NCBI RefSeq assembly: GCF_900095285.1
Contig: NZ_LT607734.1
Location: 1,054,001 to 1,118,000, forward strand
Length of the DNA: 64,000 nucleotides
Origin: Fusobacterium gastrosuis
GTDB taxonomy: Bacteria > Fusobacteriota > Fusobacteriia > Fusobacteriales > Fusobacteriaceae
Reading direction: 5' to 3'
Positions 27,847 to 35,965 of the stretch are shown here, in pieces. Position numbers and translations under genes: made by a program. Within the stretch, counting starts at the first letter, position 1, and each line of letters starts with the position of its first letter. The notes beneath the pieces were generated by a model, which did no database searches, was not told where the DNA came from, and saw only the letters and a list, made by a program, of their open reading frames with translations.

Positions 27847-29301
27847 ATGAACAAGGGAAAAGCATATATAATAGGAGCAGGACCTGGAGATTTTGAACTG
27901 CTTACATTAAAAGCAAAAAGAGTAATTGAAAATGCAGATTGTATTATTTATGATAGACTTATCAGCCCAAATATTTTAGATTTACCAAAATCAACTGCTG
28001 AACTAATTTACCTTGGAAAAGAAAATACAGAAGGTGGACTTATTCAAGATGAGATAAATCAAACTTTAGTAAAAAAATGTTTGGAAGGAAAAAATGTTGC
28101 AAGAGTAAAAGGAGGGGATCCTTTCGTATTTGGAAGAGGTGGAGAAGAAATAGATGCACTTGTTGAAAATGAGATTTCATTTGAAGTTATTCCAGGAATC
28201 ACTTCTTCAATTTCAGTTCCAGCTTATGCTGGAATACCTGTAACTCACCGAGGGCTTGCAAGATCTTTCCATGTTTTTACAGGGCATACTATGGAAAATG
28301 GAAAATGGCACAATTTTGAAAATATAGCAAAACTTGAAGGAACATTAGTATTTTTAATGGGAGTTAAAAATTTGGATTTAATAGTTAGCGATTTAATAAA
28401 AAATGGTAAATCATCTAAAACTCCTGTTGCAATAATAGAAAAAGGTGCAACCAGAAAACAAAGAGTAAGTGTTGGAACTTTAGAAAATATTTTGGAGATA
28501 GCGAAAAAAAATAAGGTGAAATCACCAGCAATTACTATAATAGGGGAAGTTGTAAATTTAAGAGAAACTTTTTCATGGTTTGAACCAAAAGAAAGTTCTA
28601 AGAAAATTTTAATCACAAGAGATAAAAAACAAGCTAAAGAAATGTCAAAATTAGTTTTAAATAAGGGTGGTATTCCGATAGAGCTACCTTTTATTGAAAT
28701 TGAAGAATTAAAAATTAGCACAGAAAATTTAAAAAAGTATTCTACAATTTTATTTAATTCTCCAAATGGAGTTAAGTCTTTCTTCAAAAACATAGAAGAT
28801 ATGAGGATTTTAGCTAATATTAAAATTGGTGCCGTAGGAGCCAAGACAAAAGAAGTTTTGGAAAGCTTAAAGATTGTTCCTGATTTTATGCCTGAGGAAT
28901 ATATGGTTGATAGGCTTGCAGAAGAAGTTGTAAAATTTACAAATAGAAATAATAATATACTTATTGTAACATCTGATATTTCTCCTGCTGATTTAGATAA
29001 ATACAATTCTTTATATGAAAGAAATTATGAAAAAATAGTAGCATATAATACCAAAAAAATAAAAGTTGCCAAAGATGAAATAAATGAAAAACTTGAGGAT
29101 ATAGATATTATTACATTTCTGAGTTCATCGACAGTTGAAGCTTTTTATGAAAGTATAAATGGAGATTTAAAAGTACTTGAGAATAAAAAAATTGCTTCAA
29201 TAGGACCTATGACAAGTGAAACATTGAGAAAATATGGAATAAAAGTTGATTATGAGGCAAAAAAATATACTGCTGAAGGCTTACTTGATGTAATATTTTA
29301 A
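27847..29301 (+). CDS. CobA-HemD fusion: uroporphyrinogen-III methyltransferase / synthase
   Basis: The N-terminal 240 residues are a SAM-dependent methyltransferase (IGAGPGDFELLTLKA, ARVKGGDPFVFGRGGEE, PGITSSISVPAYAGIPVTH) making precorrin-2. The remainder, from about residue 255 (KKILITRDKKQAKEMSKLV), is uroporphyrinogen-III synthase, ending in FLSSSTVEAFYE and IASIGPMTSETLRKYG. The fusion couples ring closure to C-2/C-7 methylation and channels tetrapyrrole to siroheme and cobalamin. The ATG at 27847 is preferred; an in-frame GTG at 27838 overlaps the ribosome site. Confidence 0.95.
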   Translation: MNKGKAYIIGAGPGDFELLTLKAKRVIENADCIIYDRLISPNILDLPKSTAELIYLGKENTEGGLIQDEINQTLVKKCLEGKNVARVKGGDPFVFGRGGEEIDALVENEISFEVIPGITSSISVPAYAGIPVTHRGLARSFHVFTGHTMENGKWHNFENIAKLEGTLVFLMGVKNLDLIVSDLIKNGKSSKTPVAIIEKGATRKQRVSVGTLENILEIAKKNKVKSPAITIIGEVVNLRETFSWFEPKESSKKILITRDKKQAKEMSKLVLNKGGIPIELPFIEIEELKISTENLKKYSTILFNSPNGVKSFFKNIEDMRILANIKIGAVGAKTKEVLESLKIVPDFMPEEYMVDRLAEEVVKFTNRNNNILIVTSDISPADLDKYNSLYERNYEKIVAYNTKKIKVAKDEINEKLEDIDIITFLSSSTVEAFYESINGDLKVLENKKIASIGPMTSETLRKYGIKVDYEAKKYTAEGLLDVIF

Positions 29302-29316
29302 GGAGATATATAGAAT

Positions 29317-29700
29317 ATGAAGATAGAGCATATCGCAATGTATGTAAATGATTTGGAAAAAACAAAAGAATTTTTTGTAAAATATTTAGGAGCAAAGCCT
29401 AATGAAATGTATCACAATAAAAATACAAATTTCAAATCATATTTTTTATCTTTTGATGATGGGGCAAGATTAGAAATAATGACAAGACCTAATATGCAGG
29501 ATGAAGAAAAATTTTTACAAAGAACAGGTTTTATTCATATAGCTTTTAGTTTGGGAAGCAGGGGAAAAGTTGATGAATTAACATCAGTATTGAAGAGAGA
29601 TGGCTTTGAGGTTTTGAGTGGTCCAAGAACAACAGGTGATGGATATTATGAAAGTTGTGTAGTGGCTATTGAGGGGAATCAAATTGAATTGACAGTATAG
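29317..29700 (+). CDS. VOC-family (glyoxalase-like) protein
   Basis: A 127-residue protein with the two beta-alpha-beta-beta-beta modules of the vicinal oxygen chelate fold: KIEHIAMYVNDLEKTKEFFVKYL at the start and RTGFIHIAFSLGSRGKVDEL in the middle, with metal-ligand candidates His4, Glu (RLEIM), His (FIHIAF) and the C-terminal Glu (NQIELTV). It resembles SMU1112c-type or lactoylglutathione-lyase-like proteins; substrate unknown. It follows cobA-hemD by 15 bases but has no evident link to tetrapyrrole synthesis. Confidence 0.85.
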   Translation: MKIEHIAMYVNDLEKTKEFFVKYLGAKPNEMYHNKNTNFKSYFLSFDDGARLEIMTRPNMQDEEKFLQRTGFIHIAFSLGSRGKVDELTSVLKRDGFEVLSGPRTTGDGYYESCVVAIEGNQIELTV

Positions 29701-29740
29701 AAAAATTGAAAATATGGAGTAGGGAGCAGTTTAAAGTTTC

Positions 29741-29769
29741 TTGACAAAAGAATAATAAAATAATATAAT
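29741..29769 (+). promoter_or_regulatory. Consensus promoter of the mscS-like gene
   Basis: TTGACA and TATAAT are both perfect and separated by 17 bases. The start near 29776 gives a leader of about 45 bases before the MscS gene. Confidence 0.85.
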
Positions 29770-29820
29770 ACGAAAATTATCACTAATTTATAAATTATAA
29801 GGTAAAAAAGGAGAATTTTA

Positions 29821-30627
29821 ATGGAAAAATGGATGAATAGTGTTATCGAATTGATAACAGCTGCTGGTGGGAAAATAATTTTAGCAATAGCTGTACTTTT
29901 TATTGGTAAAATTATTATTAATTGTATTTTAAGAAGTTTAAAAAATAGTAAAGTTATAGAAAAGTTAGATACTACAGCTGGAAATTTTGCTATCAGTGCT
30001 TTAAAAGGATTGCTATATGTTATTTTAGTGATAGCTGTAATAGGAATTCTTGGTGTACCTATGGCATCTGTAATTACAGTATTAGCATCATGTGGAATAG
30101 CTGTTGGTTTAGCTTTGCAAGGTGCACTTTCTAATCTTGCAGGTGGTATTATGCTTATGGTTTTCCGTCCATTTCAAGTAGGAAATTATGTTGATGCAAG
30201 TGGAGTTAGTGGGGTAGTACAAGAAATTAATTTATTTTATACTGTTATTCTAACATTGGATAATAAGCGTATAACTATTCCTAACGGAAGCTTAATGAAT
30301 GCAAATATAGTTGATTATTCAGCAGAAGAACTTCGTCGTGTTGATCTTGTTTTTAGCTGTGCTAAAACAGAAAGTCCTGCAGAAATTCAAAAATTACTTT
30401 TAGAAACTGCTGTAAATACAAATAAAGTATTAAAAGAACCTGGAGCTTTTGCTCGTCTTAGCGGTGGAACTAATGAGGCAATGGAATTTACTGTAAGAGC
30501 ATGGTGTAATAATGCAGATTATTGGGATGTTTATTTTGATATAACTCAAAATGTAGTGGAAGCTTTTGGTAAAGCTGGAGTTAAACAACCTGCAGCTAGA
30601 ATTTCTGTAGAAACTCAAAGTAAATAA
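29821..30627 (+). CDS. mscS: MscS-family small-conductance mechanosensitive channel
   Basis: The 268-residue protein has three N-terminal membrane helices; the third, pore-lining one is VITVLASCGIAVGLALQGALSNLAGGIMLM with the Gly/Ala packing pattern of MscS, followed by VFRPFQVGNYVD at the start of the beta domain and a C-terminal alpha/beta vestibule. It opens on hypo-osmotic shock to release solutes. It has its own consensus promoter and a strong terminator, so it is monocistronic within the hem cluster. Confidence 0.93.
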   Translation: MEKWMNSVIELITAAGGKIILAIAVLFIGKIIINCILRSLKNSKVIEKLDTTAGNFAISALKGLLYVILVIAVIGILGVPMASVITVLASCGIAVGLALQGALSNLAGGIMLMVFRPFQVGNYVDASGVSGVVQEINLFYTVILTLDNKRITIPNGSLMNANIVDYSAEELRRVDLVFSCAKTESPAEIQKLLLETAVNTNKVLKEPGAFARLSGGTNEAMEFTVRAWCNNADYWDVYFDITQNVVEAFGKAGVKQPAARISVETQSK

Positions 30628-30655
30628 AAAAAATATCTAAAATAATAAAATAAAG

Positions 30656-30704
30656 AATGGAAATTTAAAGAAGTAATATTCTTAAGATTTCCATTTTATT
30701 TTTA
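30656..30704 (+). terminator. Terminator after mscS
   Basis: AATGGAAATTTAAAGAA pairs with TTCTTAAGATTTCCATT in a long stem, followed by TTATTTTT. Confidence 0.85.
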
Positions 30705-30782
30705 TAAAAACATATTCATATTTCCTAGAACTTATGTTATTATTTTATTAGTGAAATAAATTTTGTTTTGAAAGGAAAAATT

Positions 30783-31751
30783 ATGTTTACAAGAACAAGA
30801 AGATTAAGAAAAAATTCTCTTATGAGAGAAATGGTAAAAAATATAAATTTAGATACAAGTTCACTTATTTATCCAATATTTGTAGCTGATGGGAAAAACA
30901 TAAAATCTGAAATTTCTTCAATGCCAAATCAATTTAGATATTCACTTGATCGACTAAATGAAGAATTAGACGAATTATTAAAATTAAATATAAATTCAAT
31001 TTTACTTTTTGGGATTCCGGATTATAAAGATGAAGTTGGGAGTCAAGCTTATGCAGAAGATGGTATAGTTCAAAGAGCTATAAGACAAATTAGAAAAGAT
31101 TATGGAGATAGATTTTTAATAATAACGGATGTTTGTATGTGTGAATATACTTCTCATGGACATTGTGGAATTTTACATAATCATGATGTAGATAATGATA
31201 TAACTTTAGAATATTTAGCTAAAATAGCACTTTCTCATGCAGAAGCAGGAGCTGATATAATTGCTCCGTCAGATATGATGGATGGAAGAATTATAAAGAT
31301 TAGAGAAATTTTAGATAAGAATCACTTTGAAAATATTCCAATAATGGCATATAGCGTAAAATATTCTTCGGCTTACTATGGCCCGTTTAGAGAAGCAGCT
31401 GATTCATGTCCAAGTTTTGGGGATAGAAAGACTTATCAAATGGATTTTAGAAGCGATAAAAATTTTTATAGAGAAGTTGAAGCTGATACTGAAGAAGGAG
31501 CAGATTTTATTATGGTAAAACCTGCTATGGCTTATTTAGATGTAATTAGAAAAGTTTCAGAAATAACTGCATTACCAGTTGTTGCATATAATGTGAGTGG
31601 TGAATATTCAATGGTCAAGGCAGCTGCTCAAAATGGCTGGATAGATGAGGAAAAAATTGTAATGGAAAACATGTATGCACTAAGAAGAGCGGGAGCTGAA
31701 ATTATTATTACTTACCATGCAAAAGATATTGCAAAATGGCTTAAAAAATAA
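30783..31751 (+). CDS. hemB: Delta-aminolevulinic acid dehydratase (porphobilinogen synthase)
   Basis: The 322-residue enzyme has FTRTRRLRKN at the start, the zinc cysteine cluster DVCMCEYTSHGHCGIL at about 119, and the two Schiff-base lysines in AYSVKYSSAYYGPFREA (about 195) and FIMVKPAMAYLD (about 247). It condenses two 5-aminolevulinates into porphobilinogen. The three cysteines mark the zinc-dependent class. AAAGGAAAAAT precedes the ATG at 30783; an in-frame upstream TTG at 30768 is inside the ribosome-site region. Confidence 0.97.
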   Translation: MFTRTRRLRKNSLMREMVKNINLDTSSLIYPIFVADGKNIKSEISSMPNQFRYSLDRLNEELDELLKLNINSILLFGIPDYKDEVGSQAYAEDGIVQRAIRQIRKDYGDRFLIITDVCMCEYTSHGHCGILHNHDVDNDITLEYLAKIALSHAEAGADIIAPSDMMDGRIIKIREILDKNHFENIPIMAYSVKYSSAYYGPFREAADSCPSFGDRKTYQMDFRSDKNFYREVEADTEEGADFIMVKPAMAYLDVIRKVSEITALPVVAYNVSGEYSMVKAAAQNGWIDEEKIVMENMYALRRAGAEIIITYHAKDIAKWLKK

Positions 31752-31768
31752 TTTATGGGAGAAAAATA

Positions 31769-33076
31769 ATGAAATTTGAAAATTCAAAAAAATTATATAA
31801 AAAAGCAGTTGAATTAATTCCGGGTGGAGTGAATAGTCCTGTTAGAGCTTTTAAATCAGTTAATAGAGAAGCCCCTATTTTCGTGAAAAAAGGACAGGGT
31901 GCAAGAGTATGGGATGAAGACGATAATGAATATATAGATTATATTTGTTCTTGGGGTCCATTAATTTTAGGACATAATCATTCAAAAGTTTTAGAGGCTG
32001 TAAATGAAATTATTGCAAATGGAAGTTCATATGGATTACCAACAAGATATGAAGTTGACTTAGCAGAATTAATTATAGAAACAGTTCCATCTATTGAAAA
32101 AGTAAGACTTACGACTTCTGGAACAGAAGCTACAATGTCTGCGGTAAGACTTGCAAGAGCATATACACAAAGAAATAAAATTTTAAAGTTTGAAGGATGT
32201 TATCATGGACATTCAGATGCATTACTTGTAAAATCAGGCTCTGGACTTTTAACTGATGGTTATCAGGATAGTAATGGAATAACAGATGCAGTAATAAAAG
32301 ATACTTTAACTCTTCCTTTTGGAGATATAGAAAAGGTAAAAGAAATTCTTTTAAATAGGGATATAGCTTGTGTAATAATAGAACCAATTCCTGCAAATAT
32401 GGGGCTTATAGAAACACATAAAGAATATTTAGTCGAACTTAGAAAAATAACAGAACAAACAGGAACAATCTTGATATTTGATGAAGTTATTTCAGGGTTT
32501 AGATTAGCACTGGGTGGTGCACAAGAATATTTCGGTATAAATCCAGATTTAACTACTCTTGGGAAAATAATAGGTGGTGGCTATCCAGTTGGAGCTTTTG
32601 GTGGTAAAAAAGAAATAATGGATTTAGTAGCTCCTGTTGGAAGAGTTTATCATGCAGGAACTCTTTCTGGAAATCCTATTTCAGCCAAGGCAGGTTTTGC
32701 TACTATAAAATACTTAAAAGATAACAAAGACGAAATTTATAGAGAATTAGAAGAAAAAACAAAGTATTTAGTTGAAAATATTAAAAGATTAGCTGAAAAG
32801 TATTCAGTGAAGATTTATATAAATTCTTTAGGTTCATTGTTTACTATTTTCTTTACAGATAATAAAATAGTTGAGGATTTAGAAGATTCTTTGAAGTCAA
32901 ACACTGAGAATTTTGCAATTTATTTTAATACTATGTTGGAAGATGGTATAATAATACCACCATCACAATTCGAGGCACATTTTTTATCTCTAGCTCATAC
33001 AAATGAAGACTTAGATAAAACCTTAATTTCTATTGAAAAAGCATTTAAAAAAATAGGAGAAAAAAATGGGAAGTAA
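31769..33076 (+). CDS. hemL: Glutamate-1-semialdehyde 2,1-aminomutase
   Basis: The 435-residue PLP enzyme has the class III aminotransferase features: PGGVNSPVRAF at the start, TSGTEATMSAVRLARA at about 117, FDEVISGFR at about 240 and the PLP lysine in TTLGKIIGGGYPVGAFGG at about 265. It converts glutamate-1-semialdehyde to 5-aminolevulinate, completing the C5 route started by HemA. It follows hemB by 17 bases and overlaps the next gene by 11. Confidence 0.97.
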   Translation: MKFENSKKLYKKAVELIPGGVNSPVRAFKSVNREAPIFVKKGQGARVWDEDDNEYIDYICSWGPLILGHNHSKVLEAVNEIIANGSSYGLPTRYEVDLAELIIETVPSIEKVRLTTSGTEATMSAVRLARAYTQRNKILKFEGCYHGHSDALLVKSGSGLLTDGYQDSNGITDAVIKDTLTLPFGDIEKVKEILLNRDIACVIIEPIPANMGLIETHKEYLVELRKITEQTGTILIFDEVISGFRLALGGAQEYFGINPDLTTLGKIIGGGYPVGAFGGKKEIMDLVAPVGRVYHAGTLSGNPISAKAGFATIKYLKDNKDEIYRELEEKTKYLVENIKRLAEKYSVKIYINSLGSLFTIFFTDNKIVEDLEDSLKSNTENFAIYFNTMLEDGIIIPPSQFEAHFLSLAHTNEDLDKTLISIEKAFKKIGEKNGK

Positions 33077-33530
33077 CTTTTTTCCAGTAAGTATTAAATT
33101 AGAGGGCAAGAATGTCTTAGTTATAGGTGCCGGAAAGATTGCATATAGAAAAATTGAAACAATAATTAAACAAAAATGTAATATAAAAGTTATAACAAAG
33201 TCTATTGAAGAAAATAGGTTTGAAGATTTGATGAACAATAAAAAAATATCTTTGGAAATAAAAGAATTTAAAGAAGAAGATTTAGAGAATATTTTTCTTG
33301 TAATTGCTGCAACTTCAAATGAAAAAGTAAATAGAGATATTGTAGAACTTTGTATGAATAAAAATATTTTAGTAAATAATATAACATCCAAAGATGAGAT
33401 GAATTTGAGATTTTCAAGTATTTATGAATCAGAAGATTTTCAGATTTCTGTTTCAACAAAAGAAGGGAATCCAAAAAGAGCTATTGAAATAAAAAATTTA
33501 ATAAAAGAATTTTTAGAAAAAGAAGAATAA
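33066..33530 (+). CDS. Precorrin-2 dehydrogenase (siroheme synthase N-terminal type)
   Basis: A 154-residue Rossmann protein beginning FFPVSIKLEGKNVLVIGAGKIAYRKIETI, with FLVIAATSNEKVNRDI in the middle and VSTKEGNPKRAIEIKNLIKE at the end, matching Met8/SirC and the CysG N-terminal domain. It oxidises precorrin-2 to sirohydrochlorin with NAD and may also insert iron. It completes the branch from CobA-HemD. The start codon lies inside the end of hemL, with GGAG seven bases before it. Confidence 0.9.
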   Translation: MGSNFFPVSIKLEGKNVLVIGAGKIAYRKIETIIKQKCNIKVITKSIEENRFEDLMNNKKISLEIKEFKEEDLENIFLVIAATSNEKVNRDIVELCMNKNILVNNITSKDEMNLRFSSIYESEDFQISVSTKEGNPKRAIEIKNLIKEFLEKEE

Positions 33531-33614
33531 AATTTAAAAAAATATGTTGAAGTAGAAATGTAAATTGTGTAATGAATTTCAATTAATTTTAATTTTATAA
33601 AGGAGTTGGTTTAA

Positions 33615-33992
33615 ATGAAAAGAATTATTAACACTGTAAATGCTCCAGCAGCATTAGGACCTTATTCTCAAGCAATTGAGGTAAATGGAACACTTTATGT
33701 GTCAGGACAAATTCCATTTGTTCCAGCAACAATGACTTTAGTTTCTGAATGTGTTGAGGAACAAACAAAACAATCTTTGGAAAATATTGGTGCTATTTTA
33801 AAAGAAGCAGGGTATGATTTTAAAGATGTAGTTAAAGCTACTGTTTTTATAAAAGATATGAATGATTTTACTAAAATAAATGGAGTTTATGAAAAATATT
33901 TAGGTGATGTAAAACCTGCAAGAGCGTGTGTTGAAGTGGCAAGACTTCCAAAAGATGTAAAAGTAGAAATAGAAGTTATAGCTGTAAAATAG
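33615..33992 (+). CDS. ridA: RidA-family enamine/imine deaminase
   Basis: The 125-residue protein is a canonical RidA/YjgF: APAALGPYSQAIEVNGTLYVSGQIPF at the start, the RidA arginine in KPARACVEVARLPKDVKVEIEVIAV at the end. It hydrolyses reactive 2-aminoacrylate from serine/threonine dehydratases. It is the last chromosomal gene before the integrated element. Confidence 0.95.
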   Translation: MKRIINTVNAPAALGPYSQAIEVNGTLYVSGQIPFVPATMTLVSECVEEQTKQSLENIGAILKEAGYDFKDVVKATVFIKDMNDFTKINGVYEKYLGDVKPARACVEVARLPKDVKVEIEVIAVK

Positions 33993-34037
33993 TATACTTA
34001 ATATATTCAATTAATTATTTTATCTATTGTATAGAAA

Positions 34038-34047
34038 TTAAAAAAAG
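34038..34047. other. Candidate left attachment core
   Basis: TTAAAAAAAG here recurs exactly at 44097-44106. Each copy sits just outside a TTGGCACA-type repeat (34051-34069 and 44071-44090), as expected if these are integrase arm sites and the core lies between them in the circular form. The repeat is short and of low complexity, so it may be chance. Confidence 0.3.
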
Positions 34048-34050
34048 CTA

Positions 34051-34073
34051 TTGGCACATAAAATGCACATAAA
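34051..34073 (+). repeat. GGCACA-type integrase arm-site candidate (left)
   Basis: TTGGCACATAAAATGCACAT contains two GCACA(T) copies about 10 bases apart, and a similar pair TTGGCACAAAAAAGGCACAA occurs at 44071-44090 at the other end of the element. Paired sites near both ends beside the integrase suggest arm-type binding sites. Confidence 0.4.
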
Positions 34074-34130
34074 GGGCTTATATTATTATAGGCTCTTTTA
34101 TATTAATTAGAAAAAAAGAGGAGTATTTTT

Positions 34131-35201
34131 TTACTCCTCTAATTTATTTATTATGTCTAGTGCTCTTTGTTCAGTGCTTTTATATAAATGACTATATATA
34201 TTAAGTGTCATTGTAGGATTACTATGTCCTAGCCTTTTTGATATTGCTAAAATTTCTACTCCGTTATTTATTAATAGACTAGCGTGCGAATGCCTTAAAT
34301 CGTGTATTGTTAAATCTCTATTCAAATGCTTTATTGTTATTCTTTTGAATATTCTTCTTATATTTTGAATATCAGTTTTAAATATTCTTTTGTACTCCAT
34401 TATGTAAATAGCTTTACTCATATACTCTTTTAGTTCTTCATTTAATTTATTGGGTATTGATATTATTCTTTTGCTCTCTTGTGTCTTTGGCTCTGTTACA
34501 ATAATTTCTCTTTTTATTTTTGAAAAGGTTTTATTTATATTTATAGTCTTATTCTCAAGATCTATATCATCAACAGTTAAAGCTAGAGCTTCGCCAATTC
34601 TGCAGCCTGTCCAAAATAAAAACTTAATTAATAGCCTATGTTCATCTTTTTTTATATATTGTAATATTAAATTTAGTTCATCAAGGGTTAATATATTCAA
34701 TTCTTTTTTAGCTATTGCTTTACCTATTTTGTCAGTCATATTCATTGGATTAAATTTTAAGCCTCTGTATTTAACACACCAATTAAAAAAGGCTTTTAAA
34801 GTTATATTGATTTTTCTTTTTGTAGTATCTTTTAAATCTGTTTTTAATAATATTTCATTTTGCCAAATTCTAATAATAGCAGGAGTTATATCAACTATTA
34901 AATAATCATTAAAATAATCAAATAATCTTAATATTGAGCTATGATATCCGTGATGAAATGTACTAGCCTTTACCCTTTGCTTTTTGTCCTCAAGATATTG
35001 AGCAAGCATATTTTTGAACGGAATATTTACTGTCAAAGAATTATTATATAAAAACTCTCTTTCATATTCTTGAGCTTCTCTTTTAGTTTCAAATCCTCTT
35101 TTAAATACTGTGTGTTTAACTCCCATTATATCAGTATAACTAAATCTAGCAAGCCAACGCCCCGTATATTCTCCGCCCCTTTTTTCTTTAGTGACTGGCA
35201 T
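34131..35201 (-). CDS. int: Tyrosine recombinase / integrase
   Basis: The 356-residue protein has an N-terminal arm-binding region (RWLARFSYTDIMGVKHTVFKRGFETKREAQ), a SAM-like core-binding domain (about 60-165) and a catalytic domain with all residues: Arg in TGCRIGEALALT (about 210), HDLRHSHASLL (about 301), LGHSNPTMTLNIYSHL with the nucleophile Tyr (about 337). It resembles Tn916/phage integrases of low-GC bacteria. It is the last gene of the element's minus-strand operon and overlaps its excisionase by 14 bases. Confidence 0.95.
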   Translation of the reverse strand: MPVTKEKRGGEYTGRWLARFSYTDIMGVKHTVFKRGFETKREAQEYEREFLYNNSLTVNIPFKNMLAQYLEDKKQRVKASTFHHGYHSSILRLFDYFNDYLIVDITPAIIRIWQNEILLKTDLKDTTKRKINITLKAFFNWCVKYRGLKFNPMNMTDKIGKAIAKKELNILTLDELNLILQYIKKDEHRLLIKFLFWTGCRIGEALALTVDDIDLENKTININKTFSKIKREIIVTEPKTQESKRIISIPNKLNEELKEYMSKAIYIMEYKRIFKTDIQNIRRIFKRITIKHLNRDLTIHDLRHSHASLLINNGVEILAISKRLGHSNPTMTLNIYSHLYKSTEQRALDIINKLEE

Positions 35202-35379
35202 TATTAACCCCTTTTATTCTCTCCAATAAATAAACTTTGCTTATTCTGTTAGGTATAGTATAAAAGCCCTTAGTTTTTAATTCTTTGTTTAGGTCCCTCA
35301 TTATTTCGTATGCTCTACTAGTTCCTATGTTCATTATTTTAGCTACTTGCTTAGCATTCAATAAAACATTTTCTTCCAT
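35188..35379 (-). CDS. Excisionase-like small HTH protein
   Basis: A 63-residue protein, EENVLLNAKQVAKIMNIGTSRAYEIMRDLN, with a winged-helix MerR/excisionase-like fold and a C-terminal basic part (IPNRISKVYLLERIKG). Position directly before int with a 14-base overlap is the usual place for a recombination directionality factor. The longer upstream frame is rejected because GAGGTGG is correctly spaced for the ATG at 35379. Confidence 0.75.
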   Translation of the reverse strand: MEENVLLNAKQVAKIMNIGTSRAYEIMRDLNKELKTKGFYTIPNRISKVYLLERIKGVNNASH

Positions 35380-35443
35380 ATGTTCCACCTCTCTTTTTAT
35401 TTCAACATTTTTCAACAACTATTTTTTTATGTTAGCATTTGTT

Positions 35444-35515
35444 AGGTTTTTAATGTCAAGTTTTGGCAGGTTTTTTATGTCAAGTTTTAGCAGGTTTTTT
35501 ATGTCAACATTTGTC
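35444..35515. repeat. Three tandem 24-bp repeats upstream of the excisionase
   Basis: Three head-to-tail units of AGGTTTTTTATGTCAAGTTT plus four bases begin at 35444, 35468 and 35492; the third diverges at its end to GTCAACATTTGTCAAC. A further TTCAACATTTTTCAACA lies at 35401. The spacing and place, about 65 bases beyond the excisionase start, suggest binding sites for the excisionase, integrase or a replication protein. Confidence 0.7.
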
Positions 35516-35686
35516 AACAAAATATTAATTATACCCACATTTAACCACATTTTATTATTAAAAAAATTTCTCTTGAACCTTAGGTTTTCTTAACAAAAAT
35601 TTTTAATTATACCGACAAATCTCGACAATTTATTTTCTGTTTTCCATCACAATAAACATCTCTTTACATTACGCTTAAAAAATGTT

Positions 35687-35955
35687 TAAGTGTAAGGGCT
35701 TCAAACAGTGGTAAAATAATTAGTAGATAGTGTTTCCTCACACTCATCACGGTAAAAGTGCTATTATCTTATATATTTTTATAAATATATATATATTTTT
35801 TCTTTTTTTTCTTATATATATTTATATATTTTTATATATAATAAATAAAAAATAAGTGTGATAGTGTGATAATAAAAGCTAAAACTATTATTTTATGGGC
35901 TTTTGAGTGCCTTACACTTTTACACTTTTCAAGTGTAATAAAGTGTGATAACGTG
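35687..35955. other. Candidate replication origin: iterons flanking an AT-rich block
   Basis: Short repeats built on AGTGTGATA/AGTGTAA occur on both sides of an almost pure A/T stretch (35766-35850). Left set: TAAGTGTAAG (35687), AGTGTTTCCTCACACTCATC (35729). Right set: AAGTGTGATAGTGTGATAA (35853), TTACACTTTTACACTTTTCA (35912), AAGTGTAATAAAGTGTGATA (35931). The block ends 11 bases before the stop of the primase-helicase gene. Two iteron sets around an AT-rich region next to the rep gene is the layout described for SaPI origins. Nothing coding is seen between 35516 and 35965. Confidence 0.55.
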
Positions 35956-35965
35956 ATGGTTTTTT

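Noticed and set aside
28245..29006. 253-codon minus-strand frame opposite cobA-hemD
   Set aside because: Antisense shadow of a well-supported gene with no ribosome site or known similarity.
34450..34905. 151-codon plus-strand frame opposite the integrase
   Set aside because: Hydrophobic only because of the reversed AT-rich integrase sequence; no ribosome site.
35444..35515. CRISPR array
   Set aside because: The 24-bp repeats are contiguous with no spacers, so they are tandem protein-binding repeats at most.
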